The notes: generated by a model not told the origin, from the sequence alone. Positions 8,480-18,333 are shown, counted from the first letter of the stretch. The stretch: DNA of 64,000 nt from an uncultured bacterium (GCA_905215525.1 CAJMQJ010000001.1:434001-498000); one strand, 5' to 3'. Made by a program: numbers and translations.

Positions 8480-11269
8480 ATGGATGGTCTAAGCGTGAGT
8501 CTCGGCAGCAAACTATCCAACGCAAAGGTATCCTTTGCGATCTTTAAGCGTGACATCAAGCGATTGCTCGTGAACCCCGTCGCCTTGGTGGTTACCCTCG
8601 GCGTGTGTGTTATTCCCTCGCTGTATGCCTGGTACAACATCGTGGCAAACTGGGATCCGTACGGAAACACCCAGGGCATCAAGATTGCTATCGCCAACAA
8701 CGACCAGGGAACCCAAAACGACCTGGTGGGCGAGCTCAATGCGGGCGACAAGGTCGTCGATCAGCTCAAGGAAAACGATCAGCTGGGCTGGACCTTCGTC
8801 GATTCGGCCGCCGATGCCAAAGAGGGCGTCGAGAGTGGTGAGTACTATGCGGCCATCGTAATCCCCAAGAACTTCTCAGATAACCTGGTCTCGATGCTCG
8901 ACGGCAATTACCATCAGCCCAAGCTCACGTACTACGTCAACGAGAAGAAGAGCGCTATTGCGCCCAAGGTCACCGACACTGGCGCCAATACCATCGAGGA
9001 GCAGATCAACTCGGAGTTTGTCTCCACGGTGGGCGAGACCGTCGCGGGCATTGCTAAAGATGCTGGCATCGACCTTAAAGACAAGGCGACCCAGACCCGG
9101 GATTCGCTGGCGGGCTCGGTGTCCGAGGCGTCTGATACCCTGGGCGAAGTACGCGATTCCATCGGCGACATGAACACCGCCATCGATAAGACGAGTGGCG
9201 CTATCGCCTCGGCTGATGCGGCGCTGGCGGGCCTGCAGGGGCAGGCGCCCTCTCTAACGCAGGCGATCTCCCAGGGCAACGACCTGCTGGGCGAGGCTCG
9301 CGCCACGGCGGGCAACTCTATCACCTCGCTCTCCAAGGCACTCTCGGAAGGTAGCCTTGCACTCACCAAGACGTCAGCCTCCGCGAACGCTGCGATTGGC
9401 AAGCTAACGGGTGCGGTCACATCTACGACCACCCGCATCGACAACTCGCTCGAGTCTCTCCAGGCGACGATCGATCACAATAAGGTCGTTATCGGACACT
9501 TGGAGATTCTCGTTAATGACACGTCGACAGGTTCCGAGGAAATTGACGCGCGCATTGTATCGACCATCGATTCGCTTCGCGAGCAAAACCAGAAGCTGCA
9601 GAGCATCAAGGATGGCCTTTCTGCACAGTCGAGCGCCATGGCAAACGACGCTACGGCAATCTCGAACGCGAGCAACGCACTCAACGCGGCAATTCAGACC
9701 GGTACGGCTAACCTCGGTCAGGCTCAGACCGATCTGGGTCAGAACGCACTTCCGAAGGCTTCGAGCGCGCTTGATTCCTTTGCCGCCGTTTCGGGCGATT
9801 TGACCGGCATTGTGTCGGGTATGACCCCCACGATAGCGAGCGCGCGCGGCACGCTGGCGCAGCTCGACGCCACGCTCAAGCAGGCAAAGACCACGCTATC
9901 CCAAACCGACGCCTCCCTTGCCAAGGTTCAGGACAAGCTCGCGACCGCCGCCAATGACATTGCGGCGCTGCGGACCTCTGAGTCTATGGGCGAGTTAGCC
10001 GACCTCATGGACGTCGACGTCAATGACGTGGCAGATTTCATGGCATCTCCGGTTGAGCTGACGTCCAAGTCAATCTATCCGGTCAAGAGCTTTGGCTCGG
10101 GCATCGCGCCCTTCTACACCAATCTGGCGCTGTGGGTAGGCGGCTATGTGCTCATCGCTATCTATAAACTCGAGGTCGACCGCGAGGGCATCGGTAGCTT
10201 TACGGCGCGTCAGGGCTACTTTGGCCGCTGGCTGCTGCTGGTGATCCTGGGCGCGTTCCAGGCCATTATCGTTACGGTGGGCGACCTGGTCATTGGCGTT
10301 CAGTGCGTCAATCCGCTGCTCTTTGTACTGGGCGGCATCGCTATTTCGTTCACCTACGTCAACATCATCTATGCGCTGTCCACCACGTTTAAGCATATCG
10401 GTAAAGCCATTGGCGTCATCCTCGTCATTGTGCAGATCCCCGGCTCGTCGGGCATGTATCCCATCGAGATGATGCCCGGCTTCTTCCAATGGCTGCATCC
10501 GCTGCTGCCCTTCACCTATGGCATCAACCTGCTGCGCGAGACCGTCGGTGGCATGTATTCGTTCAACTACCTGTTCAACCTGTGCATCCTGGGCGTGTTC
10601 CTTGCCATCGCGCTCTTTATCGGTCTGCAGCTGCGCCCGTTGCTGCTCAACCTCAATCTGCTCTTTGATAAGCAGCTTTCCACGACGGGCCTCATGATCT
10701 GCGAGTCCAACGACCTACCGCGCCGGCGCTATTCGCTGCGCACGGCCATGCGCGTCATGCTCGATTCGGATTCGTACCGTCGCGAGCTGCTCGATCATGC
10801 CGTGGCGTTTGAGCATCGCTACCCGTACTACATCAAGGGCGGTTTTGCCGCCGTGGTAGGCGTGCAGGTTCTGCTCTTTGTGCTTTCGACGGTGCTCGAT
10901 ATCGACAATAACGGCAAGATCATCCTGCTCGTTATCTGGATCATTTCGGTTATCGCCATCTGCGGCTGGCTCATCAACATCGAATACATCCGTGCGAGCC
11001 TCAATACCCAGATGCGTATCTCGGCGCTTTCGGACGAGGACCTTCGCCGCGAGATGCGCGAGCACACGGCTGCCATCCCTGCCGCCCGTCGCATGTTTGG
11101 TCTCAACGCCAGCGAGCGTGGCGCCAAGGGAGGCGAACAGCCTACGAGCCGTCTGTCGCATATCGGTGCGCATCGTAAGGCTCAAGATGCCGACGGCGCT
11201 GACAACGTAAACGGAAACGACGGGGACACCACCTCGCTTGGCAAGCACTCTAAAGGAGGTGAGGCATAA
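8480..11269 (+). CDS. YhgE/Pip domain membrane protein (first of pair)
   Basis: Large membrane protein of about 929 aa in the YhgE/Pip (phage infection protein) family, related in layout to EsaA of type VII secretion. The signature follows the first membrane segment: PSLYAWYNIVANWDPYGNT. A long helical, Ala/Ser-rich extracytoplasmic region (coiled-coil like) then leads to five or six C-terminal membrane segments. An extra C-terminal extension of about 200 aa adds two more segments and a hydrophilic tail. The start is uncertain: the frame is open from 8411, and ATG 8480 follows ACAGG (ATG 8444 and GTG 8495 are alternatives). The next gene starts directly after its stop. Function unknown. Confidence 0.8.
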   Translation: MDGLSVSLGSKLSNAKVSFAIFKRDIKRLLVNPVALVVTLGVCVIPSLYAWYNIVANWDPYGNTQGIKIAIANNDQGTQNDLVGELNAGDKVVDQLKENDQLGWTFVDSAADAKEGVESGEYYAAIVIPKNFSDNLVSMLDGNYHQPKLTYYVNEKKSAIAPKVTDTGANTIEEQINSEFVSTVGETVAGIAKDAGIDLKDKATQTRDSLAGSVSEASDTLGEVRDSIGDMNTAIDKTSGAIASADAALAGLQGQAPSLTQAISQGNDLLGEARATAGNSITSLSKALSEGSLALTKTSASANAAIGKLTGAVTSTTTRIDNSLESLQATIDHNKVVIGHLEILVNDTSTGSEEIDARIVSTIDSLREQNQKLQSIKDGLSAQSSAMANDATAISNASNALNAAIQTGTANLGQAQTDLGQNALPKASSALDSFAAVSGDLTGIVSGMTPTIASARGTLAQLDATLKQAKTTLSQTDASLAKVQDKLATAANDIAALRTSESMGELADLMDVDVNDVADFMASPVELTSKSIYPVKSFGSGIAPFYTNLALWVGGYVLIAIYKLEVDREGIGSFTARQGYFGRWLLLVILGAFQAIIVTVGDLVIGVQCVNPLLFVLGGIAISFTYVNIIYALSTTFKHIGKAIGVILVIVQIPGSSGMYPIEMMPGFFQWLHPLLPFTYGINLLRETVGGMYSFNYLFNLCILGVFLAIALFIGLQLRPLLLNLNLLFDKQLSTTGLMICESNDLPRRRYSLRTAMRVMLDSDSYRRELLDHAVAFEHRYPYYIKGGFAAVVGVQVLLFVLSTVLDIDNNGKIILLVIWIISVIAICGWLINIEYIRASLNTQMRISALSDEDLRREMREHTAAIPAARRMFGLNASERGAKGGEQPTSRLSHIGAHRKAQDADGADNVNGNDGDTTSLGKHSKGGEA

Positions 11270-13459
11270 ATGAAGAACATCCTGCACCTGTTTAAGCGTG
11301 ATGTCCAAAACGTGTCTCGCTCCGTGATCGGCATGGTCGTCGTGATGGGCCTCATTATCGTGCCGTGCCTGTACGCGTGGTTTAACATCGCCGGCAGCTG
11401 GGATCCGTACGGCAATACCGGCAACCTTAAGATTGCGGTGGTCAACACCGATGAGGGCTACGAGAGCGACCTGATTCCCGTCGAGGTCAACGTGGGCGAA
11501 AACGTAACCGCCACCCTGCGCGGCAACGAGAACTTCGACTGGGTCGTCCTCAACGACCGCGATAAGGCGATTGAGGGCGTTAAGTCGGGCGCGTACTACG
11601 CTGCCGTCGTTATCCCTAAAACGTTTAGCGCCGACATGATGACGCTTTTCTCGACCGAGGTGAAGCATGCCGATATCGAGTTCTATGAGAACCAGAAGGC
11701 CAACGCCATCGCACAGATCGTGACTGAAAAGGGTTCGAGCGCCGTCCAGAGTCAGGTCAACGAGACCTTTACCAAGACCATCACGACCATCGGCCTTAAG
11801 ACCGTGTCCAGCCTGCTCGACTATATGAGCACCGACCAGGTGAGCAACTTTATCGCCAATCTGTCCTCGACGCTGGGCGATTCGGTCGAGGACCTGCAGG
11901 ACGTTCAGGCGAGTGCGACGTCGCTCGCGGGCATTTTGAGCTCCACGTCCGATTCACTGACATCGGCGGGCGGCATGCTCAAGCAGACGGGCACCGTTGA
12001 TGAGTCGACGAAGCAGCTGATGGAGCACGCCAAGAGCGGCATCAATGATTCCAAGGAAGCGCTCAAGGCCGCCAACGATGCCGTTGACGCGGCGATTGAC
12101 GGAAGCGCGGGCTCGTTCGACAACGTGTCCGCCGAGCTTGCGAAGGCATTCGATGCCGCGAATCAGCATGTTGCCCTTACGGTGTCTCAGCTCAACGAAG
12201 CCGCAGCGGCGCTCAATACGCGTGCTGACGATATCGATGCGATGGCCGATCAGCTCCGCAACCTTGCCGACCAGGTGAGTGACGACAAGTTCAAAGACGG
12301 TCTCAAGTCCGTTGCTACGTCGCTGGGCAGAATTGCCGTGGAGTACCGCAACAATGCGAAGGACCTGACGGCGACCGCAAAGTCCCTTTCGGTCGGCATG
12401 GCGGAGGTCAACAACTCGCGTGCCGAGGTCGACCAGGCCATCGCCGATGCCAAGGCGGGTATCTCGGGAGCCAAGTCCGACTACGATTCCACGTTCTCGG
12501 TTAAGGCCAAGGAGCTTAAGAAGACCATCTCGGGCGTTCTGGATTCCCTGAACGGTATCTCGGGTGACTTGGATAGCGCTGTGAGCGGTCTGACCGACGC
12601 CTCTGGCTCGCTCGCAAAGGGCCTCTCCAAGGCTGCGACGCTGGTCAACAAGGCTTCTGATCAGTTGGGCGAGGCGTCGGACAAGATCAGCGCTTTTAAG
12701 GACGAGCTTGATAGCGCTCTGATGTCGGGTGACCTGGCCATGATTAAGACAATGATTGGCAACGACCCCGAGGGCCTCGCCGTGTCGCTTTCCGGCCCCG
12801 TCGCGCTCGACCGCAAACCGGTCTATCCGATCCGCAACTACGGTTCGGCCATGGCGCCGTTCTACACGATTCTGTCGCTGTGGGTGGGCTCGATTGTACT
12901 GGCGGCCATGATGAAGGTCTCGGTTGACGATGAGCTCATCAACGAGCTGATCCCCGTGCGCCTGCACGAGATCTACCTGGGCCGCTACCTGTTCTTTGGA
13001 GGTCTGGCCCTGCTGCAGGCGACACTCGTGTGCGCGGGCGACATCCTGTTCTTTGGCATTCAGTGCGACAACCCGCTGCAATTTGTGCTGGCGGGTTGGG
13101 TCGCGAGTCTCGTGTTCTCCAATATCGTCTACACGCTTACGGTTTCGTTTGGCGATATCGGCAAGGCGCTCGCCGTCGTGCTGTTGGTTATGCAGGTCGG
13201 CGGTTCGGGCGGTACGTTCCCCATCGAGATGACCGGCCCTGTGTTCCAGGCGATCTATCCGTTCCTGCCGTTCACCCACGGCATCAACGCCATGCATGCC
13301 GCCATGGCTGGCGCCTACCATATGGAGTACTGGATTGAGCTAGGCATTCTGGCGAGCTATCTGATTCCGTCGCTGGCACTGGGCGTCGTCTTCCGCCGCC
13401 CGGTCATCAAAGCCAACGACTGGATCATCGAAAAGCTTGAAAGCACGAAGCTTATTTAG
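11270..13459 (+). CDS. YhgE/Pip domain membrane protein (second of pair)
   Basis: Paralogue of the preceding gene, 729 aa, with the same plan: N-terminal membrane segment, signature LYAWFNIAGSWDPYGNT, a long helical extracytoplasmic region rich in Ala, Ser and Asp, then a block of C-terminal membrane segments containing GGSGGTFPIEMTGP. It lacks the C-terminal extension of its partner. AAAGGAGGTGAGG precedes the ATG, which touches the previous stop, so the two are cotranscribed and may form a heteromeric complex. Family members in Firmicutes are linked to phage receptors and to type VII secretion; no other secretion gene is seen here. Confidence 0.82.
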   Translation: MKNILHLFKRDVQNVSRSVIGMVVVMGLIIVPCLYAWFNIAGSWDPYGNTGNLKIAVVNTDEGYESDLIPVEVNVGENVTATLRGNENFDWVVLNDRDKAIEGVKSGAYYAAVVIPKTFSADMMTLFSTEVKHADIEFYENQKANAIAQIVTEKGSSAVQSQVNETFTKTITTIGLKTVSSLLDYMSTDQVSNFIANLSSTLGDSVEDLQDVQASATSLAGILSSTSDSLTSAGGMLKQTGTVDESTKQLMEHAKSGINDSKEALKAANDAVDAAIDGSAGSFDNVSAELAKAFDAANQHVALTVSQLNEAAAALNTRADDIDAMADQLRNLADQVSDDKFKDGLKSVATSLGRIAVEYRNNAKDLTATAKSLSVGMAEVNNSRAEVDQAIADAKAGISGAKSDYDSTFSVKAKELKKTISGVLDSLNGISGDLDSAVSGLTDASGSLAKGLSKAATLVNKASDQLGEASDKISAFKDELDSALMSGDLAMIKTMIGNDPEGLAVSLSGPVALDRKPVYPIRNYGSAMAPFYTILSLWVGSIVLAAMMKVSVDDELINELIPVRLHEIYLGRYLFFGGLALLQATLVCAGDILFFGIQCDNPLQFVLAGWVASLVFSNIVYTLTVSFGDIGKALAVVLLVMQVGGSGGTFPIEMTGPVFQAIYPFLPFTHGINAMHAAMAGAYHMEYWIELGILASYLIPSLALGVVFRRPVIKANDWIIEKLESTKLI

Positions 13460-13553
13460 TGCAACAGCGTGACATTGACAAAACGTCGAGGTTCACTTTG
13501 CTGACGCTTTAGTGGGCTGGATTGCGGTGCAACGCTGGTTGTTGCTACAGTAG

Positions 13554-13590
13554 CGGGGCGTGCCGGGGGTCCGGTGCGCCCCGTTTTATT
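13554..13590 (+). terminator. Terminator after the YhgE pair
   Basis: Stem CGGGGCG / CGCCCCG with a GC-rich 16-nt loop, followed by TTTTATTT. Nothing else recognisable lies between 13460 and 13658. Confidence 0.8.
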
Positions 13591-13658
13591 TGACCATGAG
13601 GCGGCACGCGGCCATGCACGTGCGGACACCACGCCCAGACTGAGCGCGAGGATGCCCT

Positions 13659-14642
13659 ATGGCTCAGAATGCCGTTGATGAAATCGAAAACATGCCCGAT
13701 AGCCCTGTAGCGCGCGAAGACCTGGGTGCCGGCGGCACCTCCCGCGGCGCCGGCGCGCGTTCTCCGTTCTTCTGGAAGGTCTTGCTGCTTTCGGTGGCGG
13801 TCATCTGGGGCTATTCCTTTACCACCATGAAAGATGCGCTCGATACCATTCCGGTGTTCGAGCTGGTCTACGTTCGCTTTCTCCCGGCATCACTGGTTAT
13901 GTTTGCTATTTTCCATAAGCGCATCATCGCTCATTTCAATGCCCGCAACCTGATCGTCGGGCTGGGCATGGGTGCGCTCATGTGGGGAGCATACGGACTG
14001 CAAACGATTGGCCTGGCACAGACCACGGCAGGCAAGAGTGCATTTTTGACGGGCACGTACTGTATCCTTGTGCCGTTTGCCAGCTATGTCCTGAGCGGCG
14101 AAAAGCTCACCCGCTATAACCTGGGTGCGGCACTGCTGTGCCTGGCGGGCATTGGCCTGGTGGCACTCGATAGCGTCGAGTTCAATGCTGGAGATGTCAT
14201 CACGCTGGGCGGCGCGGTCTTCTTTGCTATCCAGATGGCAGTGACCGCCAAGTATGGCCGCAAGATGGACATCAACGTCATCACGTTTTGGATGTTTGTG
14301 GGCAATGGCGTTTTGAGCTTAATCACGTCGCTGCTATTCGAGACTCAGGCGCCTCTGTCCGTGTGGACGCCGAGCTTTGTCGGCGTGGCGGCCTTTCTCT
14401 CGGTGGGCTGTACGTGCGTGGCACTGCTCGTCCAAAACGTTGGATTGGCGCACGTCCCGGCCTCGACGGGCTCGCTGCTCCTTTCGATGGAGTCTCCCTC
14501 GGGCGTGCTGTTCTCGGTGCTGCTGATGGGGGAGGCGCTCACCTCGCGCCTGCTTGCCGGCTTTGCGCTCATCTTTTTGTCGATTATCTTGAGCGAGACG
14601 CATTTCGATTTCTTGCGCCGAAAATCTCGCCCGCAATTGTAA
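13659..14642 (+). CDS. EamA/DMT family transporter (10 TM)
   Basis: Drug/metabolite-transporter superfamily exporter of 327 aa with two EamA repeats of about five membrane segments each. The first repeat starts with LLLSVAVIWGYSFTTMK, the usual EamA opening, and the second has FFAIQMAVTAKY. A hydrophilic Gly/Ala/Arg-rich N-terminus of about 40 aa precedes the first segment. ATG 13659 is the first start of the frame, and a strong terminator follows directly, so it is likely monocistronic. Substrate unknown; family members export amino acids or metabolites. Confidence 0.88.
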   Translation: MAQNAVDEIENMPDSPVAREDLGAGGTSRGAGARSPFFWKVLLLSVAVIWGYSFTTMKDALDTIPVFELVYVRFLPASLVMFAIFHKRIIAHFNARNLIVGLGMGALMWGAYGLQTIGLAQTTAGKSAFLTGTYCILVPFASYVLSGEKLTRYNLGAALLCLAGIGLVALDSVEFNAGDVITLGGAVFFAIQMAVTAKYGRKMDINVITFWMFVGNGVLSLITSLLFETQAPLSVWTPSFVGVAAFLSVGCTCVALLVQNVGLAHVPASTGSLLLSMESPSGVLFSVLLMGEALTSRLLAGFALIFLSIILSETHFDFLRRKSRPQL

Positions 14643-14653
14643 ACAACTTGTTG

Positions 14654-14680
14654 CGCCGCCCTCCTGGGGCGGCGTTTTTT
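14654..14680 (+). terminator. Terminator after the EamA gene
   Basis: Stem CGCCGCCC / GGGGCGGCG closed by TCCT and followed by six T. Strong intrinsic terminator. Confidence 0.92.
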
Positions 14681-14758
14681 ATGCCTCGCCTTTAAAGTTG
14701 TACCTTGCACTTTACGCTATCAAAGTGCTTACTGCAAAAACGCTACTGGAGGGCATTT

Positions 14759-16054
14759 ATGGCACCAGCTCAGTCCGATCTTCAACCGCAATCAGCGCCC
14801 AAGGCCACCGCAGCGGCGCAGGCCGCTATCGGTGACGGTCTCGTTGCAGAAGCTCAGGCTTTTGCAGACGAGCTCGCTGCGTGGCGACACGATTTACACC
14901 AGGTGCCCGAGCTGGGTAATAGCCTCCCACAGACCTCTGCGTATATTCAAGCGCGCCTGACCGAGATGGAAATCCCATTTGCCACGCTCGTCGATGGTTC
15001 CTGTGTCGTGGGCCTTGTCGGCGCCGGTGCCGCCGCGGCCCAGGGCAATGGCGTCTGCACGGACGAACAGGCCGGTACGGTCATCATGCTCCGTGGCGAC
15101 ATGGACGCCCTGCCCGTTGCCGAAGAGTCAGGCGAGCCTTTCGCCTCTACGAACGGCTGCATGCACGCATGTGGACACGATATGCACGCGACGGCGTTGC
15201 TTGGAGCGGCGCGCCTGCTCAAGGCCCGCGAGTCTGCGCTTGTCGACGCCAACGCCACGGTTAAGTTGCTGTTCCAGCCGGGCGAGGAAACCTTTGAGGG
15301 TGCCCGCGCCGCCATCGCCGACGGTCTGCTGCAGAACCCGCGTCCCCAGGCCGCCTTTGCCATGCATGTCAATAGCCAGTCGCCGCTTGGCCTGGTGCTC
15401 TACGGCAGCCCGGCGCTCTCGGGCGTGTACGGTTTTCGCATCACGCTTCAGGGCAAGGGCGGCCATGGCTCGAGCCCCGAGATCTGCATCGACCCCATCA
15501 CGGCCGGCGTCCATGTGCACCTGGCGCTCCAGGAGCTTATCTCCCGCGAGGTGCCAGCGGCCAAGGAAGTCGCACTTACCGTTGGTAAGTTCGCTGGCGG
15601 CTTGGCGGCCAACGTCATCCCCGACACCTGTGTGCTCGAGGGAACGCTGCGCGGCTTCGATGTCGAGCTCATGACTCATCTCAAGGAGCGTATCGCGGAG
15701 GTCGTCAACGGCGTTGCCGCAACATATCGTACGCCGGCAACCATCGAGACGCTCTCGGACGTTCCGCCGCTCGTGCTCGACAGCGATATGACCCAGGCCT
15801 CGCTTGGTTACGTGGGCGCGGTGCTGCCCAAGGCTGACTTCCTGCCGCTATTCCACGCCATGGCGAGCGAGGACTTCGCGCTTATCTCGAGCGAGATTCC
15901 GAGTGCGTACTTTACCGTGGGCGCGGCCGTGACCGATACGGACGAGCATTTTGCCCAGCATCATCCCAAGGCGCGCTTTAACGATGCCGAGCTTCCTCTC
16001 GGCGCCGCGGCTTATGCCGCCGTCGCTTTGGGCTACATCGCCGACCACCGGTAG
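14759..16054 (+). CDS. M20 family amidohydrolase (hippurate/N-acyl amino acid hydrolase type)
   Basis: Zinc-dependent amidohydrolase of 431 aa in the M20D/AbgB-HipO group. Seen: WRHDLHQVPELG near the start, LRGDMDALPVAEESG (metal ligand and catalytic Asp), HACGHDMHATALLGAA, FQPGEETFEGARA, the dimerisation domain with GKGGHGSSPE, and late metal histidine FHAMASEDF. ATG 14759 follows GGAGGG; the upstream TTG at 14705 lacks a binding site. A run of Ala/Gln at residues 10-25 precedes the catalytic domain. Its substrate is not defined. The broken MFS gene 40 bp downstream may once have been its transporter partner. Confidence 0.88.
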   Translation: MAPAQSDLQPQSAPKATAAAQAAIGDGLVAEAQAFADELAAWRHDLHQVPELGNSLPQTSAYIQARLTEMEIPFATLVDGSCVVGLVGAGAAAAQGNGVCTDEQAGTVIMLRGDMDALPVAEESGEPFASTNGCMHACGHDMHATALLGAARLLKARESALVDANATVKLLFQPGEETFEGARAAIADGLLQNPRPQAAFAMHVNSQSPLGLVLYGSPALSGVYGFRITLQGKGGHGSSPEICIDPITAGVHVHLALQELISREVPAAKEVALTVGKFAGGLAANVIPDTCVLEGTLRGFDVELMTHLKERIAEVVNGVAATYRTPATIETLSDVPPLVLDSDMTQASLGYVGAVLPKADFLPLFHAMASEDFALISSEIPSAYFTVGAAVTDTDEHFAQHHPKARFNDAELPLGAAAYAAVALGYIADHR

Positions 16055-16093
16055 CACCCAATCTTGCTACTCGTTTGCTTAAAAAGGAACAGT

Positions 16094-16502
16094 ATGTCTC
16101 AGCAACGTAAGTTCTTCCCCGGCTGGCTCGTGGTGGCCTCCGGCTTTGTGATCATGGCCACGTGCTACACCATTTTCGTCAACTGCATGAGCCTGTTCCA
16201 GCCGTTGATCGTCAGCGACCTGGGCATTTCCCTTGCGCAGTACACCATCTCCAACGCCCACTATCGCTGCGTCTAAGCAGTTTGGCATGGCCGACCTGGG
16301 TAAGGTCACGGGCACCATTACCTCGCTCGAGATGGTTGGCGGCACGGTGGGCGCCATCGTCTCGGGAATACTGTTCGATGCCACGGGCTCCTTTACGAGC
16401 ACATGGATCGTGTGTCTGGCGTGCTCGGTGGCAATGCTGGTGTTCCTGCTGGCGTCTGAGCCCATCGCGGCTAAGCTGCGCGCGAGCGTGGCGGGGGAGT
16501 AG
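16094..16502 (+). pseudogene. MFS transporter with large internal deletion
   Basis: The first about 55 residues (start MSQQRKFFPGWLVVASGF, first membrane segment and NCMSLFQPLIVSDLGIS) are in one frame and end in a stop at 16276. The last about 78 residues (KQFGMADLGKVTGTITSLE through the last two membrane segments and tail) continue in another frame to 16502. About 250-300 central residues of a normal 12-TM, OFA-like carrier are missing, and the junction near 16250-16275 is out of frame. AAAAAGGAAC precedes ATG 16094. Either a true deletion or an assembly collapse. Confidence 0.75.
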
Positions 16503-16539
16503 GGACGACGTCGCTCGTAGCTCTTTGCCCCGTTTTGTC

Positions 16540-16601
16540 CGTGGCTGCCTTGGAAGCCGAATGGATGCTCGTACCGTCATTCGGTTTCCCATGTAGCCAC
16601 G
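16540..16601. repeat. Long imperfect palindrome
   Basis: The outer block CGTGGCT pairs with AGCCACG and the inner CCGAATG with CATTCGG; several mismatches lie between. It lies 37 bp after the ruined MFS gene and may be its relic terminator. Confidence 0.4.
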
Positions 16602-16681
16602 GGCTCAAGAGATGACCCGAAGTCTTTCCGTCCAACGGATTTTGTGATCCGAAGAGGCGGAAGGATTGCAGATTGCACACC

Positions 16682-16741
16682 GCGGCGGCGCATCTGGCCG
16701 AACGAGTCCCCATACCCTCGTTCGGTCAGATGCACCGCCGC
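16682..16741. repeat. 25-bp near-perfect inverted repeat before hisS
   Basis: Arms 16682-16706 and 16717-16741 match at 23 of 25 positions around a 10-nt loop (TCCCCATACC). They contain GCATCTG and CCGAACGAG. There is no T run. It sits 66 bp upstream of the hisS start, close to where its promoter or leader should be. Confidence 0.6.
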
Positions 16742-16806
16742 TGTTTGTGTTTGTGCCGTATAATGACCACTACCTATGACGCGATACAAAAGAAAGGTGT
16801 TTGCCC

Positions 16807-18120
16807 ATGCAGGCACAGAAGGCGGAGGGAACCCGCGACCTTATCGGCGCTGAGATGCGCGCTTGGCAAAAGATGCAGCAGATCGCTGCCGGCGTGTTCG
16901 AGCCGTTTGGCTTTAAGCCCATCGAGACGCCCGCCATCGAGCAGGTGGACGTGTTTGTCCACGGCATCGGCCAGTCGACCGACGTCGTGCGCAAGGAGAT
17001 GTTCCGCGTGTTTAGCGGCGCCAACCTGGAGCGCGTCTTTACCGAGGGCACCGATACCAAGCTCAAGCCCAAGCAGCGCCTGGCGCTTCGTCCCGAGGGC
17101 ACGGCTGGCGTGGTGCGCGCCGTCGTGGAGAACAACTTGGTGCCCCAGGGCTCCACGCCGTTTAAGGCTTACTACGCCGAGGCCATGTTCCGTGGCGAGC
17201 GTCCCCAGAAGGGTCGCCTGCGCCAGTTCCACCAGGTGGGCATCGAGTGGCTCGGTGCTCCCGATCCGGCGGCAGACGCCGAGTGCATCATTATGCTCAT
17301 GGAGTTTTACAAGCGCCTGGGCTTCGATCTTTCCAAGCTCCGTCTGCTCATTAACTCGATGGGCGATGCCCAGTGCCGTCCGGCCTATCGCGAGCAGGTT
17401 AAGCAGTTCATTCTCGACCACGCCGACGAGATGTGCGACGAGTGCCGCGAGCGCGCCGAGCTTAATCCGCTGCGCGCCTTCGACTGCAAGAACGACCATT
17501 GCCGCGAGATCATGGCCGAGGCCCCGTTGATGGGTGACAACCTGTGCGACGAGTGTCGCGAGCACTACGAGCAGGTCAAGCGCTATCTGGATGCCGCTGG
17601 CATCGAGTATGTCGAGGACCCCACCCTGGTGCGCGGCCTGGACTACTACACCCGTACCGTCTTTGAGGTCGAGGCTCCCGGCGCCGGCGTCGGTTCCATC
17701 GGTGGCGGCGGTCGCTACGATGGCCTGGTTGAGCTCGAGGGCGGCAAGCCCACGGCCGGCGTCGGCTTCGCCGTCGGTTTTGAGCGCGCCCTGTTGGCCC
17801 TGCAGGCCTTTGGCAGCGACCTGGGCGCCGATGAGGCCCCGTGTGTCTACGTCGCCAATGCCGGCAAGGAACTGCGCCAGAACGTGTTTGCCATTACGCA
17901 GCAGCTTCGCGCCGCAGGTATCGTGACCGAGGCAGACTATCAGGGCCGTTCGCTCAAGGCCCAGTTTAAGCAGGCCGACAAGGTGGGCGCCAAGCTCATT
18001 TTGGTCTTGGGCGGCGACGAGCTTGCTGCCGGCAAGGTTAAGGTGCGCGACATGCAGAGCCATGACGAGGTTCTCGTCGATTTGGCCAATGTGGTCGAGG
18101 CGGTTCGCGAGCGCCTGTAG
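16807..18120 (+). CDS. hisS: Histidyl-tRNA synthetase
   Basis: Class II aminoacyl-tRNA synthetase of 437 aa that charges tRNA-His in the cytosol. Seen: motif 1 near the start (GTRDLIGAEM), motif 2 LALRPEGTAGVVRAVVEN, the histidine-specific HisA motif VRGLDYYTRTVFEV, motif 3 GVGFAVGFERALLAL, and the C-terminal anticodon-binding domain (about residues 345-437). ATG 16807 is preferred over TTG 16801 because AAAGGTG ends 9 bp before it. Two CxxC-type cysteine pairs (about residues 201-238) occur, as in many bacterial HisRS. No T-box leader was recognised. Confidence 0.95.
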   Translation: MQAQKAEGTRDLIGAEMRAWQKMQQIAAGVFEPFGFKPIETPAIEQVDVFVHGIGQSTDVVRKEMFRVFSGANLERVFTEGTDTKLKPKQRLALRPEGTAGVVRAVVENNLVPQGSTPFKAYYAEAMFRGERPQKGRLRQFHQVGIEWLGAPDPAADAECIIMLMEFYKRLGFDLSKLRLLINSMGDAQCRPAYREQVKQFILDHADEMCDECRERAELNPLRAFDCKNDHCREIMAEAPLMGDNLCDECREHYEQVKRYLDAAGIEYVEDPTLVRGLDYYTRTVFEVEAPGAGVGSIGGGGRYDGLVELEGGKPTAGVGFAVGFERALLALQAFGSDLGADEAPCVYVANAGKELRQNVFAITQQLRAAGIVTEADYQGRSLKAQFKQADKVGAKLILVLGGDELAAGKVKVRDMQSHDEVLVDLANVVEAVRERL

Positions 18121-18177
18121 CGCATCTTTTTGAGCTGCGGGCCTGCTAACGTGCCCTGCTCATGGAGAACGATTGTT

Positions 18178-18217
18178 ACGGGGGTGTTTCGCTTTTATGC
18201 GGAATGCCCCCGTTTGT
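18178..18217 (+). terminator. Terminator after hisS
   Basis: Stem ACGGGGGTGTTTCGC pairs with GCGGAATGCCCCCGT (one mismatch region) around TTTTAT, followed by TTTGT. Confidence 0.75.
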
Positions 18218-18327
18218 ATATGCCGCCTACCGAGAAATACGACCATTTAGGGCAAAAACCCTTGCAATGCAGAAAATACTTTTGTGTGGTAAAGCGCAAT
18301 CAGCGTCGAAAGTTTTTGCCGAGTGCC

Positions 18328-18333
18328 TATAAT
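18328..18333 (+). promoter_or_regulatory. -10 element upstream of ppc
   Basis: A perfect TATAAT 45-50 bp before the ppc start. The -35 position (18305-18310) is only weakly TTGACA-like, so an activator or a poor -35 is possible. Confidence 0.5.
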
